This document shows, piece after piece, positions 26,027 to 34,845 of a stretch of 64,000 nucleotides of DNA. Source of the DNA: Actinomycetes bacterium. Its GTDB lineage: Bacteria; Actinomycetota; Acidimicrobiia; Acidimicrobiales; Acidimicrobiaceae. The notes under the pieces are model-generated. The model was not told the DNA's origin and searched no databases. It saw only the letters and a list, made by a program, of their open reading frames with translations. The stretch is taken from contig JAJZLS010000024.1 in the NCBI GenBank assembly GCA_021803345.1, positions 55,411-119,410 on the forward strand. The letters are read 5' to 3'. A program made the translations under genes and the position numbers. The stretch's first letter is position 1. Each line of letters begins with the position of its first letter.

Positions 26027-26806
26027 CTACCTCGTAGCCCTGCCGGATATTCCCAAATTCGCCCCTGCCCTCGAGGCATACTCGATCATCTTCCGGCCAA
26101 TCTTCTCCGTATCGGTCAACCTGAACCTCACCGTCGGCATCGAAACGGAAAACGCGGCGATCTGCTTTCCGGTCCATGTCTTTACGCAGGCGCTTATAGA
26201 GACGAGACCTGCCTCGCTCTCCTCGAGGTTCAGGCCGAATCCCTGCTGTCGCGTCTTTTCGAGTTCCTTGATGAACTGGTCAAAACCGCTCATTACCTCC
26301 TTTGCGATGACGGACTTGTAAGAAGAGTAGAGATCAAAGACCTCCTCGTCAGAGAGACTACTGAGAAGAGCTTTTCCGCTCGAGGTCTTATGCGCGGGAA
26401 AGAGCCTTCCCGCTCGTGAGCTCACCCTGAAATCTCTGTTGGCCTCGGCGCTTCTCAAAAACCGTATACTGCACCCTTCGAGAACCACAAGGTGAGAAGT
26501 CTCGCCCAAGTCTTTTATAATCTCATCCAGCCAGGGCCCAAGCTGCTTTTCCAGCACCTTGTGAGTCTGGATGCTTCCCTCCCCCAGCCAGAAGAAAGCT
26601 GGACCACGACTGTACCTTCGGTGCGCAGCTGGAATGGCAAAGTTGCAGCTACACAGAGTCTTGAGCAACCTATGTGCACTCGAGGGAGCAATGCCAACTG
26701 CGTCGGCAACCTCGCTCACGCCAACGGTCTCGTTTTTCGACAGCATCATCAGCAGTTCGAGGGCATTTTCCACCGAACCGATCCCATATTTGCTCATTTT
26801 CTGCAT
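26027..26806 (-). CDS. IclR-family transcriptional regulator
   Basis: A 259-residue IclR regulator. The N-terminal winged helix (about 8-70) includes SVENALELLMMLSK and SEVADAVGIAPSSAHRLLKTL. The C-terminal effector domain carries HLVVLEGCSIRFL and FPAHKTSSGKALLS, then SISACVKTWTGKQIAAFSVSMP. IclR proteins commonly control aromatic and small-acid catabolism. The gene diverges from an MFS carrier across a 178-base gap, a common regulator/target arrangement. The start may be three codons later (MSKYG). The flanking hyu/E1 and hcr operons are candidate targets by position only. Confidence 0.92.
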   Translation of the reverse strand: MQKMSKYGIGSVENALELLMMLSKNETVGVSEVADAVGIAPSSAHRLLKTLCSCNFAIPAAHRRYSRGPAFFWLGEGSIQTHKVLEKQLGPWLDEIIKDLGETSHLVVLEGCSIRFLRSAEANRDFRVSSRAGRLFPAHKTSSGKALLSSLSDEEVFDLYSSYKSVIAKEVMSGFDQFIKELEKTRQQGFGLNLEESEAGLVSISACVKTWTGKQIAAFSVSMPTVRFRLTDTEKIGRKMIEYASRAGANLGISGRATR

Positions 26807-26984
26807 CGTGGAAATTCTAGCTCATAGGTTTGCACCTGTCGAAATTTCTCGGTTATCATTGTCATCAATTCAAAGCGATTTGGGGGGATTGACCTTTGCA
26901 GAGCATCGTATGGCGAGCGACAATGCGGCTGACAAGAATCCTTTCTTATTGCGTTGGATGCAACTTGTGCACTAGGAGGGGAAA

Positions 26985-28439
26985 ATGCGCACTCAGCAAA
27001 ACATCGGTGATCCAGCCGATGAATCCGCGGCACGCGACGTCATAGCAAGACTGGACCGACTCGGTTCGTGGCCACTGCCGTATGCCTATCTCATCATCAT
27101 TGGAATAGGCTTTTTGTTTACGTTTTTCGATATCTTCGATATCAACGTCTCATTCATTCAGACCTGCATCGCCCTTAGACCGGGCTGTACGCCACAAACC
27201 GCGCTATCGTCGCTGTCGCTACCAGTCTTTCTAAACGTTGTGGGATACGTCGTAGGAACCTTGATCCTCAGCCCGATCTCCGACCGAATCGGCCGCAGGA
27301 ACATGCTTCTCATCACCATGCTCATAACGGCTGCCGGGTCGCTTTACACGGCATTAACGCCCGACTATACGAACTTCATCATCGCCAGAATTCTCACTGG
27401 AGTGGGAATAGGCGCAGACCTGGCCGTGGTCAACACCTATATAGGCGAGATCGCTCCCTCGAAGTCCCGGGCGCGATTTACATCGATCATCTTCATAAAC
27501 TCAGCATTAGGTGCGTTCTTCGCGATATGGCTAGGCCTTCTTCTCACCCAGCCTTCGTCGCCATGGCCCACCGGCCTTCCTTTCGCACTGGCGAGTAAGA
27601 CCTTTTCCGATGGGTGGAGATACCTCTACGGAATTGGTGCGCTCCTGGCCGTGATTGGAGTATTCATTCGATTTGAACTGCCGGAGTCGCCGCGTTGGCT
27701 AGTAGGCCAGGGAAAGATCGACAAAGCGAAGGCGATTGTACAAAAGATGGAATCCGTTGTCGAAAGAAGGGGCGAGACGCTCGCACCGGTTTTGCCATCG
27801 GTTGCAATCGAGAGCAAGCAGGTGGCCAAGAACCCGTACTCCGAGATCTTCTCGAATCCTCTCTACGTACGCAGGTTCATTATAATGGTCCTGACCTGGC
27901 TGATCGGGTACGTGACGGTCTACTCGTTTGCCGCAGGCTTCACCTCTGTGCTGACGTCGATTCACTATCCGCCTCCGGAGGCTGGCGTCATTGTTGCAGT
28001 GGGAACCATCGGCTTCATTGTCGGCTGCATCATCACCTCCACTTGGGGGGACTCGATTGAGAGAAAGTACTGGCTCCCAATAAGTGCCGTCATAACGCTC
28101 ATTGGTGGAATCTTGATCGCTACAGCTGGAACCGACTTGACGATCAGCTTTATCGGCTCCGGAGTGGTGTTCCTGGGATTCAATCTATGGGTATCGCCGA
28201 CCTATGCCCTGTCGGCGGAGTGCTTCCCCAGCCGGGCCAGAACAACCGGATTCGGACTTGTCGACGGCTTCGGACACATCGGTGGAGGAATCGGAATCCT
28301 AGTTATTGCTCCGCTGGTTCCAAAGATGTCACCAACGGGCGCTTTGTTACTGATCTGCGCATTCCTGATCGTTGCGGCAGTGATCGTGCAGCTTTCTCCG
28401 GCCACAAAAGGCAAAGACCTGGAGGAAGTCTCTCCGTAA
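26985..28439 (+). CDS. MFS transporter, metabolite:H+ symporter type
   Basis: A 484-residue, 12-helix major facilitator. The loop 2-3 signature DRIGRRNMLL (about residue 100) and its second-half equivalent GDSIERKYWLP are present, with RILTGVGIGADLAVVNTYIGEIAPSKSRAR between helices 4 and 5. AGGAGGGG lies just before the ATG. The pattern fits the sugar/metabolite porter branch, which includes carriers for aromatic acids and dicarboxylates. Its place between an IclR gene and the hydroxybenzoyl-CoA reductase genes suggests uptake of the island's growth substrate. The exact substrate is open. Confidence 0.9.
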   Translation: MRTQQNIGDPADESAARDVIARLDRLGSWPLPYAYLIIIGIGFLFTFFDIFDINVSFIQTCIALRPGCTPQTALSSLSLPVFLNVVGYVVGTLILSPISDRIGRRNMLLITMLITAAGSLYTALTPDYTNFIIARILTGVGIGADLAVVNTYIGEIAPSKSRARFTSIIFINSALGAFFAIWLGLLLTQPSSPWPTGLPFALASKTFSDGWRYLYGIGALLAVIGVFIRFELPESPRWLVGQGKIDKAKAIVQKMESVVERRGETLAPVLPSVAIESKQVAKNPYSEIFSNPLYVRRFIIMVLTWLIGYVTVYSFAAGFTSVLTSIHYPPPEAGVIVAVGTIGFIVGCIITSTWGDSIERKYWLPISAVITLIGGILIATAGTDLTISFIGSGVVFLGFNLWVSPTYALSAECFPSRARTTGFGLVDGFGHIGGGIGILVIAPLVPKMSPTGALLLICAFLIVAAVIVQLSPATKGKDLEEVSP

Positions 28440-28500
28440 CGTTTTCGGACAGCAACTACCCCCAAATTGGGAAGGGGGCCGTGTCTCTCGACCCCCTTCC

Positions 28501-28535
28501 ACACCGCCGAACATGCAGGTCCGCATCCGGGGTTC
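28501..28535 (-). ncRNA. Group II intron domain V (remnant 2)
   Basis: On the minus strand the bases from GAACC to GGCGGTGT form a domain V-like hairpin, with an outer CCCCGG/CGGCGG-type stem and an ATGCGGACCTGCAT apical part. It directly follows the maturase stop and precedes a domain VI-like stem. The form resembles domain V of E. coli-type introns that end with a GGTGTG segment. Confidence 0.6.
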
Positions 28536-28536
28536 G

Positions 28537-29100
28537 TCATGTGCTTTTCAAGCGAGACCATGTGGATTTGATGCCTTCCAGGCCAGCATCTGTCCAGTAG
28601 GCATTGGAAAGAGCGATCTATAACACATAGGTGTTGGCCAGTCGCCAAGAGCCTTTGGACGACGCACCCCAGTATCGGGCTTTGTCGTTGACACTGATAC
28701 CCAAGCTGACAAGGACGGAGCACGTCTGGTCCTGATGTTCTTCCATTGCCTCCAGTAGACCTGTCTCAGACGCCGTCGCAGCCATCCGTCGCTGTTTACA
28801 GTTTACAACACTGAACACATTTGGAGTGTTGGCAAATCTGAAGTAGGCCATCCAGGACGAGATGTATCGGTTGAGGCGAGAGATGCGATATCGCATAGAC
28901 ACGCCCCAGTTCCGTCCAGTCAGGGTCCGTATTCGCATCTTGAACCGCTCTATACCGGCCGGAGCGACACGAATCTTGACCTGCCCTGAACCAGAAGTAG
29001 AACCCAAAGCCCAACAGCACAGCTTTTGGCAATGTTATGACCCTTGGACTTCTCGACGTTCACCTTCGGCTTCAGTCGGTGTTCGACCGTGCGTAACGTT
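28537..29100 (-). pseudogene. Group II intron reverse transcriptase/maturase, decayed C-terminal part
   Basis: Pieces in successive frames align with the tail of bacterial intron proteins. In order they are HRLKPKVNVEKSKGHNIAK; then AVLLGFGFYFW; then IERFKMRIRTLTGRNWGVSM with LNRYISSWMAYFRFANTP; a scrambled basic stretch; SLGISVNDKARYWGASSKGSWRLAN; and, after an in-frame TAG, ALSNAYWTDAGLEGIKSTW. At least two frameshifts and one stop make it non-functional. It has no HNH domain, unlike remnant 1, so the two come from different intron lineages. Confidence 0.8.
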
Positions 29101-29117
29101 TCCGTAACGCCAAGCTA

Positions 29118-29144
29118 TGCTGAGGATCACGGTGATCCTCAGCA
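29118..29144. repeat. Perfect 27-base palindrome
   Basis: Two 13-base arms (TGCTGAGGATCAC and its complement) around one central base. It sits just upstream of the second intron remnant and next to transposon debris. It could be a transcription terminator, an element end, or a target hairpin. No adjacent intact gene explains it. Confidence 0.7.
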
Positions 29145-29239
29145 CCACCAGGGCGCGCTTGGAGGTGGTGCTCCGAGGCCTGCAGGCAGGCAGCATGGCG
29201 TATACGCTCAGCTGCTCCCCAACCAGTACAGCCTGCTAA

Positions 29240-29719
29240 ACCAGACACGATATATGAGTGCCCTGAGTGCGAAGCCAGCTGCTTAGGAGTCCAGCGCTGC
29301 GAGGACACTGCAACCTCTGGAGCCGGCGCCTTGGGCCAGGAGGATACTGCCTTCATTGAAACGAGCTGGTGGCACTCAGCGATCTTCTCCGACCCGAGCA
29401 GCTAGGTGGCCAGTCGCCGTTCTCAGTAACACCGCTATCAAAGGAACAACCATGACAACCGCAGCCATCTATGCCCGGGTATCCTCCATCGCCCATGCAG
29501 CACGCCCGATAAGCACACCGAGATATTTTTGGAGTTGGCTCCCTACGATAAATCGTACAGTACCCACGGGAACGGCGCCAAAAATAGAATATCTTGCTGA
29601 GGAGATACCTGTCAATGGCCACGAATAGCTCCCTGCACGACACGCTGTTCGCTGATATTAAAAGGCGCCATGACCTTGGAGACCGCAAGAACTCAGGTCA
29701 AGCAGACGGCCTCTGGTAG
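29240..29719 (+). mobile_element. Decayed transposon with serine recombinase N-terminus
   Basis: Around 29252-29402 one frame reads YECPECEASCLGVQRC and ends at a stop, resembling a zinc-ribbon tail of a mobile-element protein. At 29452 an ATG with GGAAC upstream begins MTTAAIYARVSS, the typical start of a serine recombinase including the catalytic Ser. All similarity is lost after these 12 residues. A 34-codon open frame at 29615-29719 (MATNSSLHDTLFADIK) has a GAGGAG site but no recognised family. No complete recombinase or transposase survives. Confidence 0.5.
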
Positions 29720-29735
29720 CAGCCAAAACCAAGGC

Positions 29736-31004
29736 TCACCCCATGACGTGCACTACCCTCTTTGACTTCATCTCATTCGATGGCAATGAGCCACTCGGTA
29801 CGCATTGACAGTCAATGCGTACGCCGAAAGAGTGGCGAAGATCCAAGATGACTCTTTCAACAATTGAACTGTCACCGCCACGGGTCTCTATCATTAGACA
29901 GACCTCATCCATATGGCGAACCTTCTGATGGCGGATCTGAAAGTTGACTATCTCCGGGTAGCGTCTGAGCACCTCTTCCACCTGCGACGGGTAGAGGTTT
30001 ATCCCTCGCACCGTGAACATGTCGTCCACGCGTCCGCGTATTCCCCCGACTGCCTTGACAAACGGACTGCCACAGGGGCAGGGTTCGCGCGACAGCTCCA
30101 CGAGATCTCCAGTGCGGTAACGTATCACTGGAGAGCAGAAGCGACCAAGATTGGTGATCACCAACTCCCCCGTACCTTCGAATCTAGTCGACATAGGGTC
30201 AGCATCGGTTCCGACGGGGATGATCTCCAAGATGAACTCCGTCTCGACGAAGTGAACGCCGTCTCCTGCAGAACAAGTGAATCCCGTCGGCCCGACCTCA
30301 GTCATGCCCGTATGGTCATAACATTGTGCACCGAATGCAGTTTCAATTGCCTTCTTCGTTGCGGGGATGCTCGCGCCAGGCTCGCCAGCATGGAGCGTCT
30401 TGTGGATAGACGACTTCGACATATCGATGCCCATATCGTTGGCAACCTCTGCCAGTCGCAGCGCGTAGGTAGGCGTAGAGCAGAGCACCGTGGGCTCAAG
30501 ATCTCCGATGGCCAGAATACGCTGTTCCGAACTCATCGATCCGCCAGGGATCACCGTCGCTCCAAGCCTTTCGGCTCCGGCGTATGCGGACCAGAAGCCA
30601 ACGAAGGGACCAAAGCTGAAAGCGAAGAAGATCCTGTCCTCGCTTGTTATCCCAGCCCCCTTGAAGATGTGGTTGGCCCATATGCTTGTCCACCAAACCC
30701 ACGACTGAGCCGTATCCAGCCACCTGAGAGGACGTCCACCTGAGCTTCCAGAGGTCTGGTGAAGACGCACATAGTCGCGGAGAGGGTATGTGAGATTTGT
30801 CCCAAACGGAGTGTTTTCTTTCTGGTCTTCCACCAATTCAGCCTTGGTCAAAAAAGCCAGATCGTAGAAGTCATTCCAAGAACTCACGCCATGAAGGCGT
30901 GGCTTATAGAATCGATTTGAGGCCAGTAGCTTTTCCACACCAGCCTGCAGTTTCTCCAGCTGCAAAGCTCTTATATCGCCCTGGGAGTTAACTTTCGTGC
31001 TCAT
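29736..31004 (-). CDS. PaaK-like AMP-forming acyl-CoA ligase
   Basis: About 422 residues of the phenylacetate-CoA ligase family. The ATP-binding motif is TSGSSGGRPLRW near residue 85; CYDHTGMTEVGPTGF near 230 and YRTGDLVELSREPCPCGSPF near 320 are typical, with the C-terminal GRVDDMFTVRGINLYPSQVEE segment. The family activates aryl-acetates, benzoates and other aryl acids to CoA thioesters. The ATG at 31004 is preferred because the family begins there; an ATG 96 bases upstream adds unlike sequence. It follows hcrB on the same strand, so it may supply the aryl-CoA used by the reductase. Confidence 0.9.
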   Translation of the reverse strand: MSTKVNSQGDIRALQLEKLQAGVEKLLASNRFYKPRLHGVSSWNDFYDLAFLTKAELVEDQKENTPFGTNLTYPLRDYVRLHQTSGSSGGRPLRWLDTAQSWVWWTSIWANHIFKGAGITSEDRIFFAFSFGPFVGFWSAYAGAERLGATVIPGGSMSSEQRILAIGDLEPTVLCSTPTYALRLAEVANDMGIDMSKSSIHKTLHAGEPGASIPATKKAIETAFGAQCYDHTGMTEVGPTGFTCSAGDGVHFVETEFILEIIPVGTDADPMSTRFEGTGELVITNLGRFCSPVIRYRTGDLVELSREPCPCGSPFVKAVGGIRGRVDDMFTVRGINLYPSQVEEVLRRYPEIVNFQIRHQKVRHMDEVCLMIETRGGDSSIVERVILDLRHSFGVRIDCQCVPSGSLPSNEMKSKRVVHVMG

Positions 31005-31508
31005 CTGCCACCATCCTGGAAAAGCAAGGTCAGGTCTCGACAGCTCTTTGCCGATCCCAAACGGCGGCACTTTGAGCCGACGGGATCCCACCTTTTCCAT
31101 GTTCGGGCCAGCATTCCCGGCCTACTTGCACCAATGGCTGAGTTGATCATATGCATTTGATCATCCCCCAAACTCATATCTGGTCGTTCCTGCCACGCTA
31201 GAGATCCGGAGGTCTCTCTGCGTAGCTGGGAATTCCAATTAACCCGAGGGCGGCGGGTCCCCAAGACAGCAACTACATCCGCTGACCTCGCTTCTCCCGA
31301 TATCTGCTGCGCAAAGCTTGGGACACATCCACCCATCTCGGAAGATAGCAGCCTTGCAAACCGGCGCGCGAGACATCCAACTCCCTGAATTTTTCTCAGT
31401 TCAACACCTACGTTTCTTGACTCTTCGCTTTCAAGATTCTTCACACAGGCCACTTCCCACACTTTCAACTTTCCCACTTTATGCTGCTGCCCCAGTTGCC
31501 CTCGAAGA
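31005..31508. other. Gap between the ligase and hcrB, no supported gene
   Basis: About 500 bases. A 171-codon open frame on the minus strand (31001-31516) crosses it and overlaps the ligase start. It has no ribosome binding site, low-complexity charged composition and no recognisable family. I treat the region as spacer or decayed sequence. Confidence 0.5.
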
Positions 31509-32495
31509 TCATGCAACTTCTACGGCCTCCCGAATAGCCTGCTCGATCGCTCGGCGCATCATCCTTTTTCTCCATACGTAGGAGAGATCAGCGTTGTCAA
31601 GAGGCCGTGCGGGTTTAGCCGCTTCGCTGGCAACCTCCTCGAGAATCGCGGCATCGATCGCCTTGCCGAGCAACGGCTCCGCCGCCTGGCTCACGTCGAG
31701 TGGTTGCGGACCGACCGCTGTTATCACAATCCGGCACGCCTCGACCAAAGAGCCGTTCATGTGCACGGCTGCTGCAGCACCCACGAGAGGAAAATCGATC
31801 GAGCCGCGGCTCCGCACCTTGACATAGGATGACTTCCACTTCCCCGGCTCTGGCAGACGAAGGCTCACCAGAATCTCATCAGCCGCCTTGGTGATGTAGA
31901 ACTGACCGTCGTCCTGGTATAAAGAGGCGACGGGAACCTCGCGCTCTCCGTTCGGGCCGGCTAGCACTACCGTTGCATTCATTGAAATGGCAGCAGGCGC
32001 AGTATCCGACGAGGCGATGGCCCGACAGGTGGCACTGGCAGGTGCCACGCGGCAGATGTCGCCGTCCTTCTTCATGCAAAATCCGAGAGCCTTGCGCCAC
32101 TCGTAACTCTGGTCATAGTAGTTGCAGCGGGTGTCAACGCAGAGGTTCCCTCCGATTGTTCCTGAGTTTCGCAGTGCCGGCGAGGAAACCAAACCAGCCG
32201 CTCTCACATAGCCAGGATACGCGGATCGCAGAAGCGGGTTGGATACCACTTCGGTTAGAGTCACACATGCTCCGATTTCGAAACCGCCATCTCCTGTCGG
32301 GCGGATATGACGAAGATCGTCGAGATGCCCGAGACCGACGACTACCTCCGGCTCGATCTGGCCGCGCTTCATCTTTGGCAGGAGATCTGTTCCGCCGGCC
32401 ACAACTCTGGCCCTGGCTCCATAGTCTGAAAGGATCTGAACGGCCTCTGCGACAGACTCCGGCCGCAGGTAACTAAAACGGGGAAGACGAAGCAT
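31509..32495 (-). CDS. hcrB: 4-hydroxybenzoyl-CoA reductase-type FAD subunit with extra [4Fe-4S] cysteines
   Basis: A 328-residue FAD-binding medium subunit of the xanthine oxidase family. The flavin motifs are ARVVAGGTDLLP near residue 30 and RNSGTIGGNLC near 110. What identifies it is an insertion with four further cysteines at 124, 140, 148 and 157 (DTRC, GFC, DIC, ATC). This insertion is known in the beta subunit of 4-hydroxybenzoyl-CoA reductase, where it binds a [4Fe-4S] cluster, and is absent from CO and xanthine dehydrogenases. The gene overlaps hcrA by 23 bases and ends the molybdoenzyme operon. Confidence 0.88.
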   Translation of the reverse strand: MLRLPRFSYLRPESVAEAVQILSDYGARARVVAGGTDLLPKMKRGQIEPEVVVGLGHLDDLRHIRPTGDGGFEIGACVTLTEVVSNPLLRSAYPGYVRAAGLVSSPALRNSGTIGGNLCVDTRCNYYDQSYEWRKALGFCMKKDGDICRVAPASATCRAIASSDTAPAAISMNATVVLAGPNGEREVPVASLYQDDGQFYITKAADEILVSLRLPEPGKWKSSYVKVRSRGSIDFPLVGAAAAVHMNGSLVEACRIVITAVGPQPLDVSQAAEPLLGKAIDAAILEEVASEAAKPARPLDNADLSYVWRKRMMRRAIEQAIREAVEVA

Positions 32496-34845
32496 CGAAC
32501 GGAGGCACCTTTACAATAGACGGATAGGAAATTTTCGGGAAGTTCTTCGGTCCGTACCGGCCTTCACGTCCCTTGGCTTTCGCGTCAAGCGCTCGCATAA
32601 TCTTGTCTGGTGTAATCGGCACTTCGTCTACCCAGACGTCAAGAGCATCATGTACGGCGGAAGCCACAGCAGGAATCACTGGGAGCAGAGGGCCCTGTCC
32701 GACCTCCTTAGCACCGTAGGGACCCTCAAGATCAACCGTCTCCACCAGGAACGTTTCAACCTCCGGCATCTCAAAAAAGGTGAACGACTTGTAGTCCAGC
32801 ATCGAAGGCTGCTTGTGAAGGCCATGACGATAGAGCTGGGCCTCCATCATCGCCTCGCTCAAGCCCATGTATACGCCGCCCTCAACCTGGCCTTTCACAG
32901 CCAGAGAGTTGATCGATCTTCCTATGTCGTGTGCTATCCAAACCTTGTTCAGCTGGATCTCGCCGCTATATGGATCGGCGTCCAAGTCCGCTACCGCAGC
33001 GGAGTAGCTGTATGCAGGGCTTGGCCCAACGCCAGACGCCTTGTACCTTCCACCTATATTCGGCGGTGGGGCGTAACTGCCCCGTGTCGACAGGACACCA
33101 ACCTTTTCCTGGGCCAGTGTTGCAGCCTCTTCAAAAGTCAGCTCTCCGACCTTGCCATCTGCAACCATCACTTCTTGAGGGCTACACTCCATCTTCTCCG
33201 CGACTGCATCTACGAGAATATCGCGCATCTCGCGGGCGGCCTGCAGTGCTGCGTTTCCCGCCATGAACGTGACGCGCGAAGAGTACGAGCCTAGGTCGAC
33301 CGGAGCCAGATCCGTGTCACCACTTACGACCCTGATGTCGGTTGGCCACAGCCCGAGCTGCTCCGCCGCCACGGTAGCCAGCACCGTATCGGACCCCTGA
33401 CCGATGTCGGTGGCACCACAGTACAGAGAAACGCCTCCGCGGTTCACCTGGATGATGCACTCACTGTGAGGGAGCTTGTTCCAGTAGATAGGCAAGCCTG
33501 CTCCACACATATAGCTCGAAATGGCAAACCCCATGCCGTGGCCAAGACGCCTCTTGCGATTCAAGAACCCTGATGCCTCGATCACCCGATCGGTCACCTC
33601 TTCAATTCCGCACGAGGTGATCCGCAGATGATTCACTGTACGGGTATATGGCTTGACATAATTGCGTCGGCGCAGCTCCACGGGATCGAGGCCGATCTCC
33701 TGAGCGATCTTGTCAAGGTGCAGTTCTAGTGCAAACCGAGGCTGCGGAGTGCCGTGGCCACGCTTTGGGCCGCATGGAGCCTTGTTTGTGAAGACTCTAA
33801 CGCCTTCAAACCGATAGGCAGGGATGTTATACGTAGTCGTCTGAAGCGCTCCTGTATAAAGCATCGAAGCCGGACCGTACGATCCGTACGCGCCACCGTC
33901 CAGCGCAGTGCGGAAGTGCATGGCCATTATCTTGCCATCTTCGGAGACTCCTGTCCTCACCCACATCAGCACTGGATGACGTCCACGATGAACGTAGAAT
34001 ACCTCCTCGCGGGTGAGAGTGCACTTGACAGGGCGTCCGGTCACCATCGCCAGCTTGCAAACCGCCATTTCATGAGAGAAGGGGTCGGACTTCCCACCAA
34101 ACCCACCACCGTGCGGAGCAGCTACAACCCGTATGTGCCCCATCGGCATGTCGAACACTCTCGCCAACGCGCGGTGAACATAGTGAGGGTTCTGTGTCGA
34201 CGACCAAAGCGTCAATTTATCGCCCACGAAAGTGGCGATGGCAGAGTGCTGCTCCATGGGAAGGTGGGTGTTGCCCTCGTAGAAAAAGATATCCTCGCGG
34301 ATGTGGCTTGAGTTTTCGAAACCCTGATCTACGTCACCGAACTCCAGCGCGCCCATCCTGTGGATGTTGCCGGGTCCGGCGTAGTCGTGAATGGGTTCGT
34401 CGCTTGGAGGAAGCAATGCGTGCTCAATGGATTCAATGGCCTCCAACGGCTCGTACTCAATCTTGATGAGCTTACAGGCAGCCAGTGCAGTCTCCTCATC
34501 CACAGCCGCTACGGCGGCGACCGGATCCCCGACGAAACGAACCTTCTCGTTCTCGAGTGCATGCTCGTCTTGGCTGGTTGGCATAATGCCGTACTTTATC
34601 GGCAGATCGTCACCGGTAATTACAGCTGCCACGCCCTCCATCGCCAGCGCTGCGCTGGTGTCTATCGAGAGCACGCGAGCGTGCGGATGGTGGCTTCTCA
34701 GTAGCTTGCAGTAGAGGGTATTGGGCAGCTCCATGTCGTCGGTATAGGCGGTCAGCCCCTTCAGCTTTCCAACCGCATCCACCCTCGGAAGCGACTTTCC
34801 GACCACCCGCAGATCCGAACTCGTCTCATTGACCACGTTAGTCAT
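32473..34845 (-). CDS. hcrA: 4-hydroxybenzoyl-CoA reductase-type molybdopterin subunit
   Basis: A 790-residue large subunit of the xanthine oxidase family. The hammerhead domain starts SLPRVDAVGKLKGLTAYTDD. Molybdopterin motifs include APHGGGFGGKSDPFSHEMA near 250, RGHGTPQPRFALE near 365 and GATDIGQGSDTV near 478. In Thauera and Rhodopseudomonas this enzyme dehydroxylates 4-hydroxybenzoyl-CoA to benzoyl-CoA. Oddly, the position of the catalytic Glu in the C-terminal G-x-G-E motif reads VGQGP (Gln717). It overlaps hcrC by four bases and hcrB by 23. Another hydroxylase of the family cannot be excluded, but the hcrB insertion favours this assignment. Confidence 0.87.
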   Translation of the reverse strand: MTNVVNETSSDLRVVGKSLPRVDAVGKLKGLTAYTDDMELPNTLYCKLLRSHHPHARVLSIDTSAALAMEGVAAVITGDDLPIKYGIMPTSQDEHALENEKVRFVGDPVAAVAAVDEETALAACKLIKIEYEPLEAIESIEHALLPPSDEPIHDYAGPGNIHRMGALEFGDVDQGFENSSHIREDIFFYEGNTHLPMEQHSAIATFVGDKLTLWSSTQNPHYVHRALARVFDMPMGHIRVVAAPHGGGFGGKSDPFSHEMAVCKLAMVTGRPVKCTLTREEVFYVHRGRHPVLMWVRTGVSEDGKIMAMHFRTALDGGAYGSYGPASMLYTGALQTTTYNIPAYRFEGVRVFTNKAPCGPKRGHGTPQPRFALELHLDKIAQEIGLDPVELRRRNYVKPYTRTVNHLRITSCGIEEVTDRVIEASGFLNRKRRLGHGMGFAISSYMCGAGLPIYWNKLPHSECIIQVNRGGVSLYCGATDIGQGSDTVLATVAAEQLGLWPTDIRVVSGDTDLAPVDLGSYSSRVTFMAGNAALQAAREMRDILVDAVAEKMECSPQEVMVADGKVGELTFEEAATLAQEKVGVLSTRGSYAPPPNIGGRYKASGVGPSPAYSYSAAVADLDADPYSGEIQLNKVWIAHDIGRSINSLAVKGQVEGGVYMGLSEAMMEAQLYRHGLHKQPSMLDYKSFTFFEMPEVETFLVETVDLEGPYGAKEVGQGPLLPVIPAVASAVHDALDVWVDEVPITPDKIMRALDAKAKGREGRYGPKNFPKISYPSIVKVPPFDASSSPF

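Larger units (their letters stand above)
28465..29100 (-). mobile_element. Group II intron remnant 2 (3' part)
   Basis: The 3' part of a second group II intron, on the minus strand and of a different type from remnant 1. It has the X/maturase tail of the intron protein broken by frameshifts and a stop (28537-29100). A domain V (28501-28535) follows, then a domain VI hairpin with 9-bp arms (GGAAGGGGG with CCCCCTTCC) ending CCCAATT near 28465. It lies just behind the MFS gene. The intron 5' half is absent. Confidence 0.75.

Noticed and set aside
28202-28723. 173-codon minus-strand frame behind the MFS gene
   Set aside because: Half of it is antisense to the MFS gene and the rest covers the intron relic in a mixed frame.
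31001-31516. 171-codon open frame on the minus strand
   Set aside because: It overlaps the start of the ligase and the end of hcrB, has no ribosome binding site, and its translation looks like random basic sequence.
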